A stretch of DNA of 64,000 nt. It comes from Bolinopsis microptera (lineage: Eukaryota; Ctenophora; Tentaculata; Lobata; Bolinopsidae). Position 1 is the stretch's first letter. Each line of letters begins with the position of its first letter. The position numbers and the translations under genes were made by a program. The stretch covers positions 11,888,303 through 11,952,302 of the forward strand of contig NC_087075.1 in the NCBI RefSeq assembly GCF_026151205.1. Direction: 5' to 3'. Of the stretch, positions 29,736-41,300 are shown in pieces. The notes beneath the pieces are model-generated. The model had not been told where the DNA came from. It ran no database searches and saw only the letters and a list, made by a program, of their open reading frames with translations.

Positions 29736-29954
29736 TCCTTGCAGATTCTTTAAGAGAAATGAATTGTAATGTGTACAGTCCCTCGCTCGAGTAGTTAAGC
29801 CTAGTTCAGTCTATGTGCCTTATGAACTCGCTGACAAACCTTCAAAATTTACCAGCTTTATTTTCCCTTTGTTTAAGAGGCTTAATCGGCACTGTAGATT
29901 TATTGCTTTATTGGCATCCGCTATATTGTTACTACTTGCCTGTTAAATAGCTAC

Positions 29955-30219
29955 AGATCAGAGGAGATTTGAGGAATTGAGGGACAATAGTCTTTATACA
30001 CAACAGCTTACACGAATATACGTGCTCAGTGCGTACTTCAGGTTCACACCAGCAAATGGGCAAACAATGATCTTACAAATTCCTGAAATACCAACAGTTT
30101 TAGTTGCTATAGAACAATGGACTTCATGAAGATCAATCTAATTCTTGGTAATGTTCTCGATGTTGTAACTTTCTCTAAAAGTCATATTACAATATTCCGT
30201 CAGTATTCACATCTGGTCG
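29955..30219 (+). promoter_or_regulatory. A/B-type 5' flank of gene A
   Basis: The stretch from GAGATTTGAGGAATTGAGGG to the start codon matches the flank of gene B (35039-35354) block by block, including the AATGATCTTACAAATTCCTG block and the ATTCCGTCAGTATTCACA immediately before the ATG. It differs from the flank of genes C and D except for that last block. The shared ATTCCGTCAG could be a 3' splice acceptor for a leader exon. Confidence 0.5.
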
Positions 30220-33200
30220 ATGTCAGTGAATCCTACCTCTCTCCTAACAATCCTGGTGGTGATTGTGACCCTTTACAGTCCAGTCTCGACTGTCACAACT
30301 TGCACAAACTATGTTAACGGGGTAGAGGATACCAGGTGATAATTTCTCTTTCAGTTTTTGTTGTGACTTCAAATTTTAATATTCTTTAAATGATTGGCAC
30401 CTGACCTTGACAGCTTAACTAATATAACATCCTTTTCCCACAGAGAGTGTACCTATTCCTGTTGTTTTAACGGTAGTAGCTTTTCTATAAATCTGAACGA
30501 TGAGGAAGTTTGCTCTGATGAAAACCAGAAATGTTTCTATGATAAACCTACGATTCCCACCAGGTCAGTTTCAACCATTATCAGTGGAATAAACAAAGTC
30601 ACTGATACTTTTTACGACAATGTTCTATTTTGAGCAAGATTTGTTTCCAAGACAATGACAAAGATTTCGTAGAAATAGGCATGATAATAACCAACTTAAC
30701 TGATCAATTTCCATCAGCTGCCCTATAAAAATAAGCCAAGAGTTCGAAATGTATGGGTGTGGTGTTTTGGATACTTGCTGTTATCCACTGAACGAACCAG
30801 TACCAGAGTTTAAACACCGAATTCCTAGCAAGAATGCTGTTTGTAGCACTGACGGTTAGTTCGTTAAGTGGTACTGGTAGTTAATTAATTTTAGTACACC
30901 AAATCCAAGATTAAATTATGATGTTACAAAAGTTATGAAATTGGTAACGCTCGGTTCCAGGCAAGTGCATTGGGTACGGACCAGATGGTTTTGACATATG
31001 GGGTCTGAATGATCTAAAGGATCAAAAAGAATCTCTGACTCCGAAAGATGTGTACTGCTACGAAAACTGCATGTCCGTCATTGGCTCTAGTTTTGACGGC
31101 CTTGAAATCGAAGAGCTCTCCAGCCTCAATTGGCGTAAGTAATAATAAATGTTATAATTTTTGTTTGACAGCCTAGTTTAATTTTTTAATTGAATCAAAT
31201 TAAACTCATAAACTTCTTCCTTTAAACATCAGCACCATCAATCAAATTCAAACCCGAATTTATAAAACATATTTCCAGCATCATGCTCAAAAGAAAACGT
31301 CCACTTATGCTCAGCAACTACTGAAGAAGTATGCCTCTTTCTCGACATAAGCTCCAAAGCAGACATGACTGTCCCAACATCAGAAGGACTCATCATTCAG
31401 CCGGGTGACATGGACATCAGAGCCTTTTACTGCGGCAAATTAGACGATGATATCAAACCAGAAAACAAGTGCAAAAGTGTCAAGGAACAGTTTACCAGTC
31501 TGTCTGATACACTCTACGCTGTTTCCACGATTGAGTTAAAAAATATCCAAACAGATTGTGGCAAGTTGGATATGTGTGTAGAGAATTGTGTGTATGAAGA
31601 ACACAGACCGAAGAAAAAAGAACTGGCATGGTGGGGGATATTGTTGATAGTTATTCTGATAATTAGTTTTGTAGCAGTCATTAGTTTTCTGTTGTACTGC
31701 ATATTTTTTAGAAAAAGTGCAGTTTATCCTAAAGACGAAGAAGCTGGAATTTTCTTCGAACACCTCACAGTTATACGACTTAGAGAGATTGAAAGATACC
31801 TTGATGACGCCATCGCCTCCAAAGATATGGCAGATCTAAAGTTGACAGTTGATATCGTCCAGCAGGAAGGTTTCCAAGATGATGTTAGACAAAAGTACGA
31901 TACAGCTGTCAGGCTACTATGGGACTTGATGGCAAGGGATGCAGAAGTAAAACTGAAAGAGCTTGAAGAAGAAGAAAGACAGGCAGAAGAAACAAAGAAA
32001 GCTCTGCAGGAGGCAGAAAAGGATATTTTGATACGACTAAGGGCAAAAGAGGAGGTGGCTCTGAGAAGGGCTATTAAGACTCGAGACGAAACTAAAGATA
32101 AGTGGGCGAAGATGTGGCCCAAGTTAAAAGTACTAAGATCTATGAACGGGATAAATTCACAGTTGGTAGAAACAGTAATGGTAGAGGCTAGAACAGTAAA
32201 AGAGGAGAAAGAGAAGCAGAGCAGATTTGAGGAGGATCAGGCTAAAGAAGCAGCTTATTGTAAACAGCTTTTAAAAGAAAGTATAGCTTCTGATGACGAC
32301 GGAAAGTTGGAAAGAGCAATGCAAACGACTGATTGGATAATATTTCAGAACCCAATTATGGATACTGACGAGGAGTTGAGAGATCTTCGCAAGAAAGCAA
32401 GAGACGAACTTGAAATGATTCGAAATGATACTATTCCTTTTATTATTCCTCTTCTTCGAAGAGAAAAGGAGACAGAAAAAAAACGAGGAGAGGAAGAGAT
32501 AGCAGATGCAAATAAAAAAGAGGAGGTGGAATCAGCGGAGGCACAACGAAATGAAATAGATGGCCGAGAAAGTGAGGCAGAAGAAAAGATACAAGAGGAA
32601 GAAATGATAGCAGAGATGAATAAAAAAGAGGAGGAATTGAAAGAGTCACAACGATATGAGACAATCCAAAGAGAAGAGGAGGCAGAAGAAAAGAGACGAG
32701 AGGAAGAAATAATAGCAGAGGCAAACCGAAAAGAGAAGGAGGAATTGGCAGAGACACTACAACAAGAGACAATCCAAAGAGAAAGGGAGGCACAAGAAAA
32801 GAGAAAAGAGGAAGAGAAAATAGTAGAGGCAAACCGAAAAGAGAAAGAGGAATTGGCAGAGGCGCAACAGCATGAGGCAATCCAAAGAGAAAAGGAGGCA
32901 GAAGAAAATAGACAAGAGGAAGAAAGAATAGCAGAGGCAAACCGAAAAGAGAAGGAGGAATTGGCAGAGACACTACAACAAGAGACAATCCAAAGAGAAA
33001 GGGAGGCAGAAGAAAAGAGAAAAGAGGAAGAGAAAATAGCAGAGGCAAACCGAAAAGAGAAGGAGGAATTGGCAGAGGCGCAACAGCATGAGGCAATCCA
33101 AAGAGAAAAGGAGGCAGACGAAAATAGGCAAGCGGAAGAGAGAATAGCAGACGCAAAACGAAAAGAGGAGGAGGAATTGGCTGAGGCACAACGACTTGAG

Positions 33201-33953
33201 ACAATCCAAAGAGAACGGGAGGCAGAAGAACAGAGACAAGAGGAAGAGAAAATAGCAGAGGCAAATAAAAAAGAAGAGGAGGAGAGAATAGCAGAGGAAA
33301 ATAGAGAAGAGGGAGAAAGATTAGAAGAGGCACTACGACATGAGACTATCCAACGAGAAAAGGAGGCAGAAGAAAAGAAACAAGAGGAAGAGAGATTACC
33401 CGAGGCAAAACGTTCGGCTGGTCTAGCTAATCTTGTGTTCATCAATGCTGGCCTACAGACAGCGATAGCGGGAAGAAACATGGAGAAACTTAAAAAGGCA
33501 ATCGCCGATGTTGAAGACAACAATGTTGTGGACGACTTGGCTGATCTTCACAAACAAGCCACCATCATGTTTAAACGACTCAAAAAAGAGAAAATCAAGA
33601 AAAACATCCAAGAACTAAAACGGCCTTTAATCGCAGAACTAAAAAGTATGTCCAGCCCTCCTGTCGACGTTCACCGATCTATGACAGCAGCATTCATACT
33701 GATGGGCGAGAATCTGAAAGACCTAAAAAAGTGGAGCAATATAGTGATTCTTCTTGGTAAGATGGGAAAAGAAGCCGTCAAACGAAAAGTTCTGGAGCTA
33801 AAAATTGAGGATGTAACAGAAAATATGGTGGCATCTGCAGAAAAACAAATTCAGGGTTTAACTTCGGATGAAGTGTATGTAGTTAACCAAGCAGCAAGCT
33901 ATTTCTATGATTGGGCCGATATGATTTGCGTTGAGAGAAAGCAATTAGATTGA
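30220..33953 (+). CDS. Gene A: receptor-like membrane protein with coiled coil and dynein-stalk-like tail, 1,073 aa
   Basis: Exons 30220-30335, 30444-30563, 30718-30854, 30961-31134, 31279-33953; 3,222 nt, 1,074 codons, all GT-AG, intron phases 2,2,1,1. Exon 1 encodes a signal peptide (LLTILVVIVTLYSPVS). The ectodomain to about residue 298 has 22 cysteines (for example SCCFNG, DTCCYPLNEPVPEF, VYCYENCMSV). A basic stop (EEHRPKKKE) precedes one transmembrane helix at about 300-325 (WWGILLIVILIISFVAVISF). The cytoplasmic part has a helical unit (RLREIERYLDDAIASKDMAD), then a charged coiled coil with an about 36-residue repeat (RKEKEELAEAQQHEAIQREK), then a conserved domain. The last about 110 residues (PLIAELKSMSSPPVDVHRSM to NQAASYFYDWADMI) resemble the dynein heavy-chain stalk/microtubule-binding region: IxELKS..PP..V..M.A..IL.GE, and the closing AA..x.x.W..M. 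Function unknown; a membrane-microtubule link is inference. Confidence 0.85.
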
Positions 33954-35038
33954 TGGAGCTTAACGATAGAAGTCAAGAATATGACTCAAAGTTATAACTT
34001 GATATGACTCAAGTTTGGTACATAGCTATGACAAAAGATGGGAATCGAAAGATTTTTCGATTGAATTTGTAGATGCATTGTTGTTGCCTCATTGAAGATA
34101 TTCTGGTCTTGTGTAAATGTAATTGTAATACATTGAAGTAAAATTTATTTGAATTTTGAAATAAAAAATCGTCAGACTGATTCAAACTTGATATTTGGCA
34201 ACAATGGAAAGGTAATTAAATCGATAGCATTCCATTTAGCAGAACTTATAAAGTTATAAATATAAAACTAAAAGTTGATGAACATCTCTTATCTGAAATA
34301 TCTCCCTACAGAAATTTCATTGTATATGGTTGCCACAGATGATACTCGTCTAAATTTCTTCGAGTGTGCTAATTCCTGACAGTTGAAACTAACCAGATTC
34401 GATGTATTTTCAATTTTAGGACGCTGATTCCGAATCACCCCATGACATAGGGTTAAAATGCTTAATGCTCCCCTGGCAAGATATTGGCGAAAAACTGTAT
34501 CGATTACGTGATATGACCATATAAGGAAGTTGGTATAATTTCACACTAAGGTTAGGGTTGGGATCAGATTATAGAGCTATAGAGGGTTAGGGTTTCAAAT
34601 TGTCATCCAGGGCCACATATGACATAGCGAACGGGTTAAAAAATTCACGTGACAGTCGAGTGTAGAGTGATTAGTGATTACTGATTAATCATCATCCAAA
34701 TTTCTTCGAAGTACTACTACTACTACTAGTTGAGTAGTAGCTCGCGCGCCGCTTTCTTCTCGAAAAATTAGCTTGACTAGCCAGATATTATAACTACCTT
34801 TCGAATAACTTCTTCAATAAATGAAGATATCGTGAATCCAGCTTGCATCCAAGCTTTAAAGTATCAGACTCAGAGTGATCAGACGAGTATCTATTATAGT
34901 TTTATTTGAGCTTACTTACATTACCTATTCATTTTATAATATTTAAGTTTCTGTTGATATTTAATAGCCAAGATGATTATAAAATATTTTTAGTAAACAT
35001 TGTTTGGTTGAACGTATCAATCAAATCAAAATATTTCC
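33954..35038. other. Gene A 3' flank and spacer to gene B
   Basis: An AATAAAAAATC at about 34160 is a plausible polyadenylation signal for gene A. The spacer includes a dispersed repeat (34378-34700) and a TAC microsatellite (34711-34728). Confidence 0.4.
34378..34700. repeat. Dispersed repeat with TTAGGG-like units, inverted copy at 49862-50240
   Basis: Segments such as ATTCCGAATCACCCCATGAC, TATTGGCGAAAAACTGTATC and GGTTAGGGTTGGGATCAGAT appear in reverse complement and reverse order at 49862-50240. Family unknown. Confidence 0.75.
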
Positions 35039-35354
35039 AGGAGATTTGAGGAATTGAGGGACAACAGTCTTACACAAGTATACATTGAGGGACAACAGTC
35101 TTACACAAGTATATATATGTTCAGCACGTACTTCAAATTCACACCAGCAAATGAACAAACAATGATCTTACAAATTCCTGAAATATCAATTACCAACAGT
35201 TTCTAACTGTAAGAACAATACAGTGTTCTTACAGTTAGAAACTTCAATCCGCTTTTTCAATTTTTTGATAATGTTCTCGATGTAACTTTGTCTAAAAGTA
35301 ATTCTTTGTCCAAAAGTAATTCTACTAGATTCCGTCAGTATTCACAACTGGTCC
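35039..35354 (+). promoter_or_regulatory. A/B-type 5' flank of gene B with duplication and hairpin
   Basis: It matches the gene A flank but contains a tandem duplication of TTGAGGGACAACAGTCTTAC plus ACAAGTATA (about 35056-35105) and an inserted 46-nt perfect hairpin (35198-35243). It ends in the conserved ATTCCGTCAGTATTCACA block before ATG 35355. Confidence 0.5.
35198..35243. repeat. Perfect 20-bp-arm hairpin
   Basis: AGTTTCTAACTGTAAGAACA (35198-35217) is exactly complementary to 35224-35243, loop of six bases. It is absent from the homologous flank of gene A, so it was inserted or arose by local inversion-duplication. Confidence 0.85.
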
Positions 35355-38300
35355 ATGTCAGCTAATCTTACCTCTTTACTACCAATCCTGGTGGTGATTG
35401 TGACCCTCTACAGTCCAGTCTCCAGTGTCATAACTTGCACAAACTATGTTAACGGGGTAGAGGATACCAGGTGATAACTCTTTTACAGTTTTTTGTGGTG
35501 ACTATTCCAACTAAATGCAGAAACAATTTGTTCAAATAAACCGCTTTATAGCGAGGTCTGCGTTATAACGAGGTCCGCGTTTTAAAGAGGTCCGCGTAAT
35601 TAATTATGCTCCTAGTCCTATCGTATCTTCAGATGACAAAACCGGATATAACAGCTCAACTATCCTGACATCCTTTTTTCCGCAGAGAGTGTGCATATGC
35701 TTGTTGTTTTAACGGTGGGAGCTTTTCTATAAAATTGAACGATGAGGAAGTTTGCTCTGATGAGATCCTGAAATGTTTTTATGATAAACCTACGATTCCG
35801 ACCAGGTCAGTCACAATTATCGTCAGAAACAAGAAATTGCTTCGAAAAAGTTCTGTTTTGGACAAGATTTGTTCCCCAAACGAAAAATAATCAATAACGT
35901 TATCATTATCAATGACAAAGATTTCGTTAAAATATTTATGATAAATGACAATGACTTACTAAACTGATCAAATCCATTCGAGTAATCAATCCAGCAACCA
36001 TTACAGCTGCCCGATAAAAATAAACAAAAAGATCGAAATATTTGGTTGTGGTGTTTTGGATGCTTGCTGTTATCCACTGAACGGACCAGTACCAGAGTTT
36101 AATCATCAAATTCCCAGCAAGAATGCTGTTTGTAGCACTGACGGTCAGTTTGTTAATTTGTAGGTAGTTAATTTCAATATCACCAAATCCATTTCTATTC
36201 CCTTTTTGTTGAGTTTAACAATCAAAATTAAATTTGTATGCTTTTGTTATTGTGACCTCAAACAAGCTATGAAGCTTTGTTAAAATACCATGCAACTTAT
36301 TGAAATGGCTCATGTTTGGTAACGCTCAGTTCCAGACAAGTGTTTAAATTATGGACCAGATGGTTTTGACATCTGGGGTCTAAACGATCTAAAAAAGGAT
36401 AGAAATTACTCTCTTACTCCGGGAGATGTGTACTGCTACGAGAACTGCATGTCTGTCATTGACTCTAGTTTTGAAATTGAAGAACTCTCCGGCCTCAAAT
36501 GGCGTAAGTGTTCAAAACTTTAAATACAGGAATAAATGTTATAATTTAGTAATTTGGATCCAATGCTTTAATTTGAATCGAATCAAGTTCATATATTATG
36601 TCCTCCTTCATAAATGAGCACTCCATCATTCACTTTCCATTTTTGTAACTTTTGACGACTATGCTAAGCCCGAATTAAGAACAATCTTAAATACATTTTC
36701 AGCAACATGCTCAAAAGAAAACGTCCACTTATGCTCAGCAACTGCTGAAGAAGTATGCCTCTTTCTCGACGTAAGCTCCAAAGCAGACATGACCATCCCA
36801 ACATCACAAGGATTTATCAGTCAGCCAGGTGACATGGACATCAGAGCCTCTTACTGTGGCACATTATACGATGATATCAAACCAGAAAACAAGTGCAATA
36901 GTGTCAAGGAAAAATTTGACAGCCTATCTGATACACTCTACGCTGTTTCCATGATTGGATTTGAAAATATCGAAATAGATTGTGGCATGTTGGATATCTG
37001 TGAAGAGAATTGTGTTTATGAAGAACACAGACCGAAGAAAAAAGGACTGGCATGGTGGGGGATATTGTTGATAGTTATTCTGATAATTAGTTTTGTAGCA
37101 GTCATTAGTTTTCTGTTGTATTGCATATTTTGTAGAAAATGTGCAGTCAATCCAAAAGACGATGAAGCTGGAATTTTTTATGAACAACCCACAGTTGTAC
37201 GACTTACAGTGATTGAAAGATACCTCGACGACGCCATCGCCTCCAAACATATGGCAGATCTGAAGTTGACAATTGATATCATCGAGCAGGAAGGTTTCCA
37301 AGAGGAGCACAGACAAAAATACGATACAGCTGTCAGGTTATTAAAGGAATTGATGGCAAGAGATGCAGAAATAAAAAGGAAAGAGCTTGAAGAAGAAGAA
37401 AGAAAAGCGGATGAAACAAAGAAAGATCTAGAGGAGGCAGAAAATGATATTTTGAGACAACACAGGGCAAACAAGGAAGTGACTTTGAGAAGGGCTATTA
37501 AGGCTCGAGACGAAGCTAAAGTTAGGTGGGCAAGAATGTGGCCGAAATTAGAAGTACTTAGATCTCTGAACGGAATGAATGTGCAGTTGACAGAAAAAGC
37601 TATGGAAGAAGCTAGAAAAGCAAAAGAGGATGAAGAAAAGCAGAGAAAATTTGAGGAAGTTCAAGCTAAAGAAGGAGCTTATTGTAAACAGCTTTTAAAA
37701 GAAGGTATAGCAGCTGCTGACGAAGGAAAGTTGGAGGAAGCAATGAAAACGACTGATTGGACAGTATTTCAGACCACAATAATGGATACTGACGAGGAGT
37801 TGAGAGATCTTCACATTAAAGCGAGAAACGAACTTGAGAGGATTCGAAGTGATAGTGTTCCTCTTATCGTTCCTCTTCTTCAAAGAGAAAAGGAGGCAGA
37901 AGAAAAGCGAAGAGAGGAAGAGAAAATAGCTAAGACTAATAGAAAAGAGGAGGAAACATTGGAAGAGGTAAACAGACAAGAGGAAGAAAGAACGTCAGAC
38001 ACATATAATATAAAAGAGAAGAGAGATTGGCAAAGGCACAACGAGATAAAATGCTTCAAAGAGAAAAGGAGGCAGAATCAAGGAGAGAAGAGGGAGAGAG
38101 TATAGCAGAGACAAATAGAAACAAAGCAGAAGAGAGACTGATAGAGGCACATGAAGGATATGATTTAATCCAAAAAGAAAAGGAAGCGGATGAAAAGCCA
38201 AAAGAAGAAGAGAGAATATTTAAAAAGGCAAATGGAAAAGAAGAGGAGAGATTGCCAGATTTAAAACGAATTGAGGAAATCCAAAGGAAAAAGGAGGCAG

Positions 38301-41300
38301 AAGAAAAGAAAGAAGAAGAGAGAATAACAGAGGCAAAAAGAAAAGAGGAGGAGAGATTGGCAGAATCTCAACGACTCGAAGAAATCCAGAGGGAAAAGGA
38401 GGCAAAAGAAAAAAAGCAAGAAGCCGAGAGAATAGCAGAAGTAAAAAGAAAAGAGGAGGAGGAATTTGCAGAGGCACAACTTCTTGAGACAATCAAAAGA
38501 GAAAAGGAGGCAGAAGAAAAGAAACAAGATGATGAAAGAATAACAAAGTTGGAACGACTTGAGGAACTCCAAAGAGAAAAGGAGGCCGAAGAAAAAAGGC
38601 TAGACGACGAGAGAATAGCAGAGGAAAAAAGAAAAGAGGAGGAATTTGCAGAGGAAAAACGACTGGCTATCCAAAGAGAAAAGGAGGCAGAAGAAACGAG
38701 GCGAGAAGAAGAGAGGATTCTAGAGGCAAAAAGAAAAGAGGAAGAAAGAATAAAAGAATTGGAACGGCTTGAGGATCTCCAGAGAGAAAAGGAGGCAAAA
38801 CAAAAAAGGCAAGAGGAAGAAAAAATAGCAGAGGTGGAACGATTTGAGGAACTCCAGAGAGAAAAGGAGGCAGAAGAAAAAAGAAAAGAGGAAAGAATAG
38901 CAGAGGTGGAACGACTTGAGGAGCTCCAGAGAGAAAAGGAGTAGAACAAAAAAGGCAAGAGGAAGAAAGACTAAAAGAGTTGGAACGATTTGAGGAACTC
39001 CGGAGAGAAAAGGAGGCTGAAGAAACAAGGCAAGAGAAAGAAAGAATAGCAGAGGTGGATCGATTTGAGGAACTACAGAGAGAAAAGGAGGCAGAAAAAA
39101 AAATGCACGAGGAAGAAAGAATAGCAGAAGTGGAACGACTTGAGGAACTCCAGAGAGAAAAGGAGGTAGGACAAAAAAGGCAAGAGGAAGAAAGACTAAA
39201 AGAGTTGAAACGATTTGAGGAACTCCGGAGAGAAAAGGAGGCTGAAGAAACAAGGCAAGAGGAAGAAAGAATAGCAGGAGTGGAACGACTTGAGGAACTC
39301 CAAAGAGAAAAGGAGGCCGAAGAGAAAAGGCAAAAGGAAAAACGAATAGCAGAAGTGGAACGACTTAAGGAACTCCAGAGAGAAAAGGAGGCTGAAGAAA
39401 AAAAACAAGAAGCCGAGAGAATAGCAGAAGTAAAAAGAAAAGAGGAGGAGGAATTTGCAGAGGCACAACTTCTTGAGACAATCAAAAAAGAAAAGGAGGC
39501 AGAAGAAAAGAAACAAGATTATGAAAGAATAACAAAGTTGGAACGACTTGAGGAACTCCAAAGAGAAAAGGAGGCCGAAGAAAAAAGGCTAGACGACGAG
39601 AGAATAGCAGAGGAAAAAAGAAAAGAGGAGGAATTTGCAGAGGAACAACGACTGGCTATCCAAAGAGAAAAGGAGGCAGGAGAAACGAGGCGAGAAGAAG
39701 AGAGGATTCTAGAGGCAAAAAGAAAAGAGGAAGAAAGAATAAAAGAATTGGAACGACTTGAGGATCTCCAGAGAGAAAAGGAGGCAGAACAAAAAAGGCA
39801 AGAGGAAGAAAGAATAGCAGAGGTGGAACGATTGGAGGAACTCCAGAGAGAAAAGGAGGCAGAAGAAAAAAGAAAAGAGGAAAGAATAGCAGAGGTGGAA
39901 CGACTTGAGGAGCTCCAGAGAGAAAAGGAGGTAGAACAAAAAAGGCAAGAGGAAGAAAGACTAAAAGAGTTGGAACGATTTGAGGAACTCCGGAGAGAAA
40001 AGGAGGCTGAAGAAACAAGGCAAGAGAAAGAAAGAATAGCAGAGGTGGATCGATTTGAGGAACTACAGAGAGAAAAGGAGGCAGAAGAAAAAATGCACGA
40101 GGAAGAAAGAATGGCAGAAGTGGAACGACTTGTGGAACTCCAGAGAGAAAAGGAGGCAGAAGAAAAAAGAAAAGAGGAAGAAAGAATAACAAAAGTGGAA
40201 CGACTTGAGGAACTCCAGAGAGAAAAGGAGGTAGAACAAAAAAGGCAAGAGGAAGAAAGACTAAAAGAGTTGGAACGATTTGAGGAACTCCGGAGAGAAA
40301 AGGAGGCTGAAGAAACAAGGCAAGAGGAAGAAAGAATAGCAGGAGAGGAACGACTTGACGAACTCCAAAGAGAAAAGGAGGCCGAAGAAAAAAGGCTAGA
40401 CGACGGGAGAATAGCAGAGGAAAAAAGAAAAGAGGAGGAATTTGCAGAGGAACAACGACTTGAGGCTATCCAAAGAGAAAAGGAGGCAGAAGAAACGAGG
40501 CGAGAAGAAGAGAGGATTCTAGAGGCAACAAGAAAAGAGGAAGAAAGAATAAAAGAATTGGAACGACTTGAGGAACTCCAGAGAGAAAAGGAGGCAGAAG
40601 AAAAAAGAAAAGAGGAAGAAAGAATAGCAGAGGTGGAACGATTTGAGGAACTCCAGAGAGAAAAGGAGGCAGAAGATAAAAGGCAAGAGGAAAAAAGAAT
40701 AGCAGAAGTGGAACGACTTGAGGAACTCCAGAGAGAAAAGGAGGCTGAAGAAAAAAAACAAGAGGACGAGAGAAAAGCTGAGGCAAAAAGAAAAGAGGAA
40801 GAAAGAATAGCAGAGGTAGAACGACTTGAAGAACTCCAGAGAGAAAAAGAGGCAGAAAAAAAGAAACAAGAGGAAGAAAGAATAGCAGAGTTGGAACGAC
40901 TTGAAACAATCCAGAGGGAAAAGGAGGCAGAACAAAAAAGACAAGAAGACGAGAGAATAGCAGATGCAAAAAGAAAAGAGGAAGAAAAAATAGTTGAGGT
41001 GGAACGACTTGAAACTATCCAGAGGGAAAAGGAGGCAAAAGAAAAGAGGCAAGAGGACGAAAGAATAGCAGAGGCAAAAAGAAAAGAGGAAGAAAGAATA
41101 GCAGACGTAGAACGGATTGAGGCTATCCAAAGAGAAAAAGAGGCAGAAGAAAAGAGGCGAGAGGAAGAAAGATTAGAAGAGGCAAATCAAATAAACGAGG
41201 AGAAATTAGCTGAGACGCAACGACTTGCGACAATTCAAAGGGAAAAGGAGGCAGATGAAAAGAAACAGGAGGGATATAGAATATCAGAGGCAAAAATAAA

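Noticed and set aside
29581-29769. Frame reading through the 15-bp minisatellite
   Set aside because: The openness is explained by a repeat period divisible by three.
32345-33523. Long - strand frames rich in Ser/Ala/Phe opposite the coiled-coil exons (also 38,220-44,135 and 53,698-54,235)
   Set aside because: They are antisense shadows of Glu/Lys/Ala repeats, whose complement rarely contains stops.
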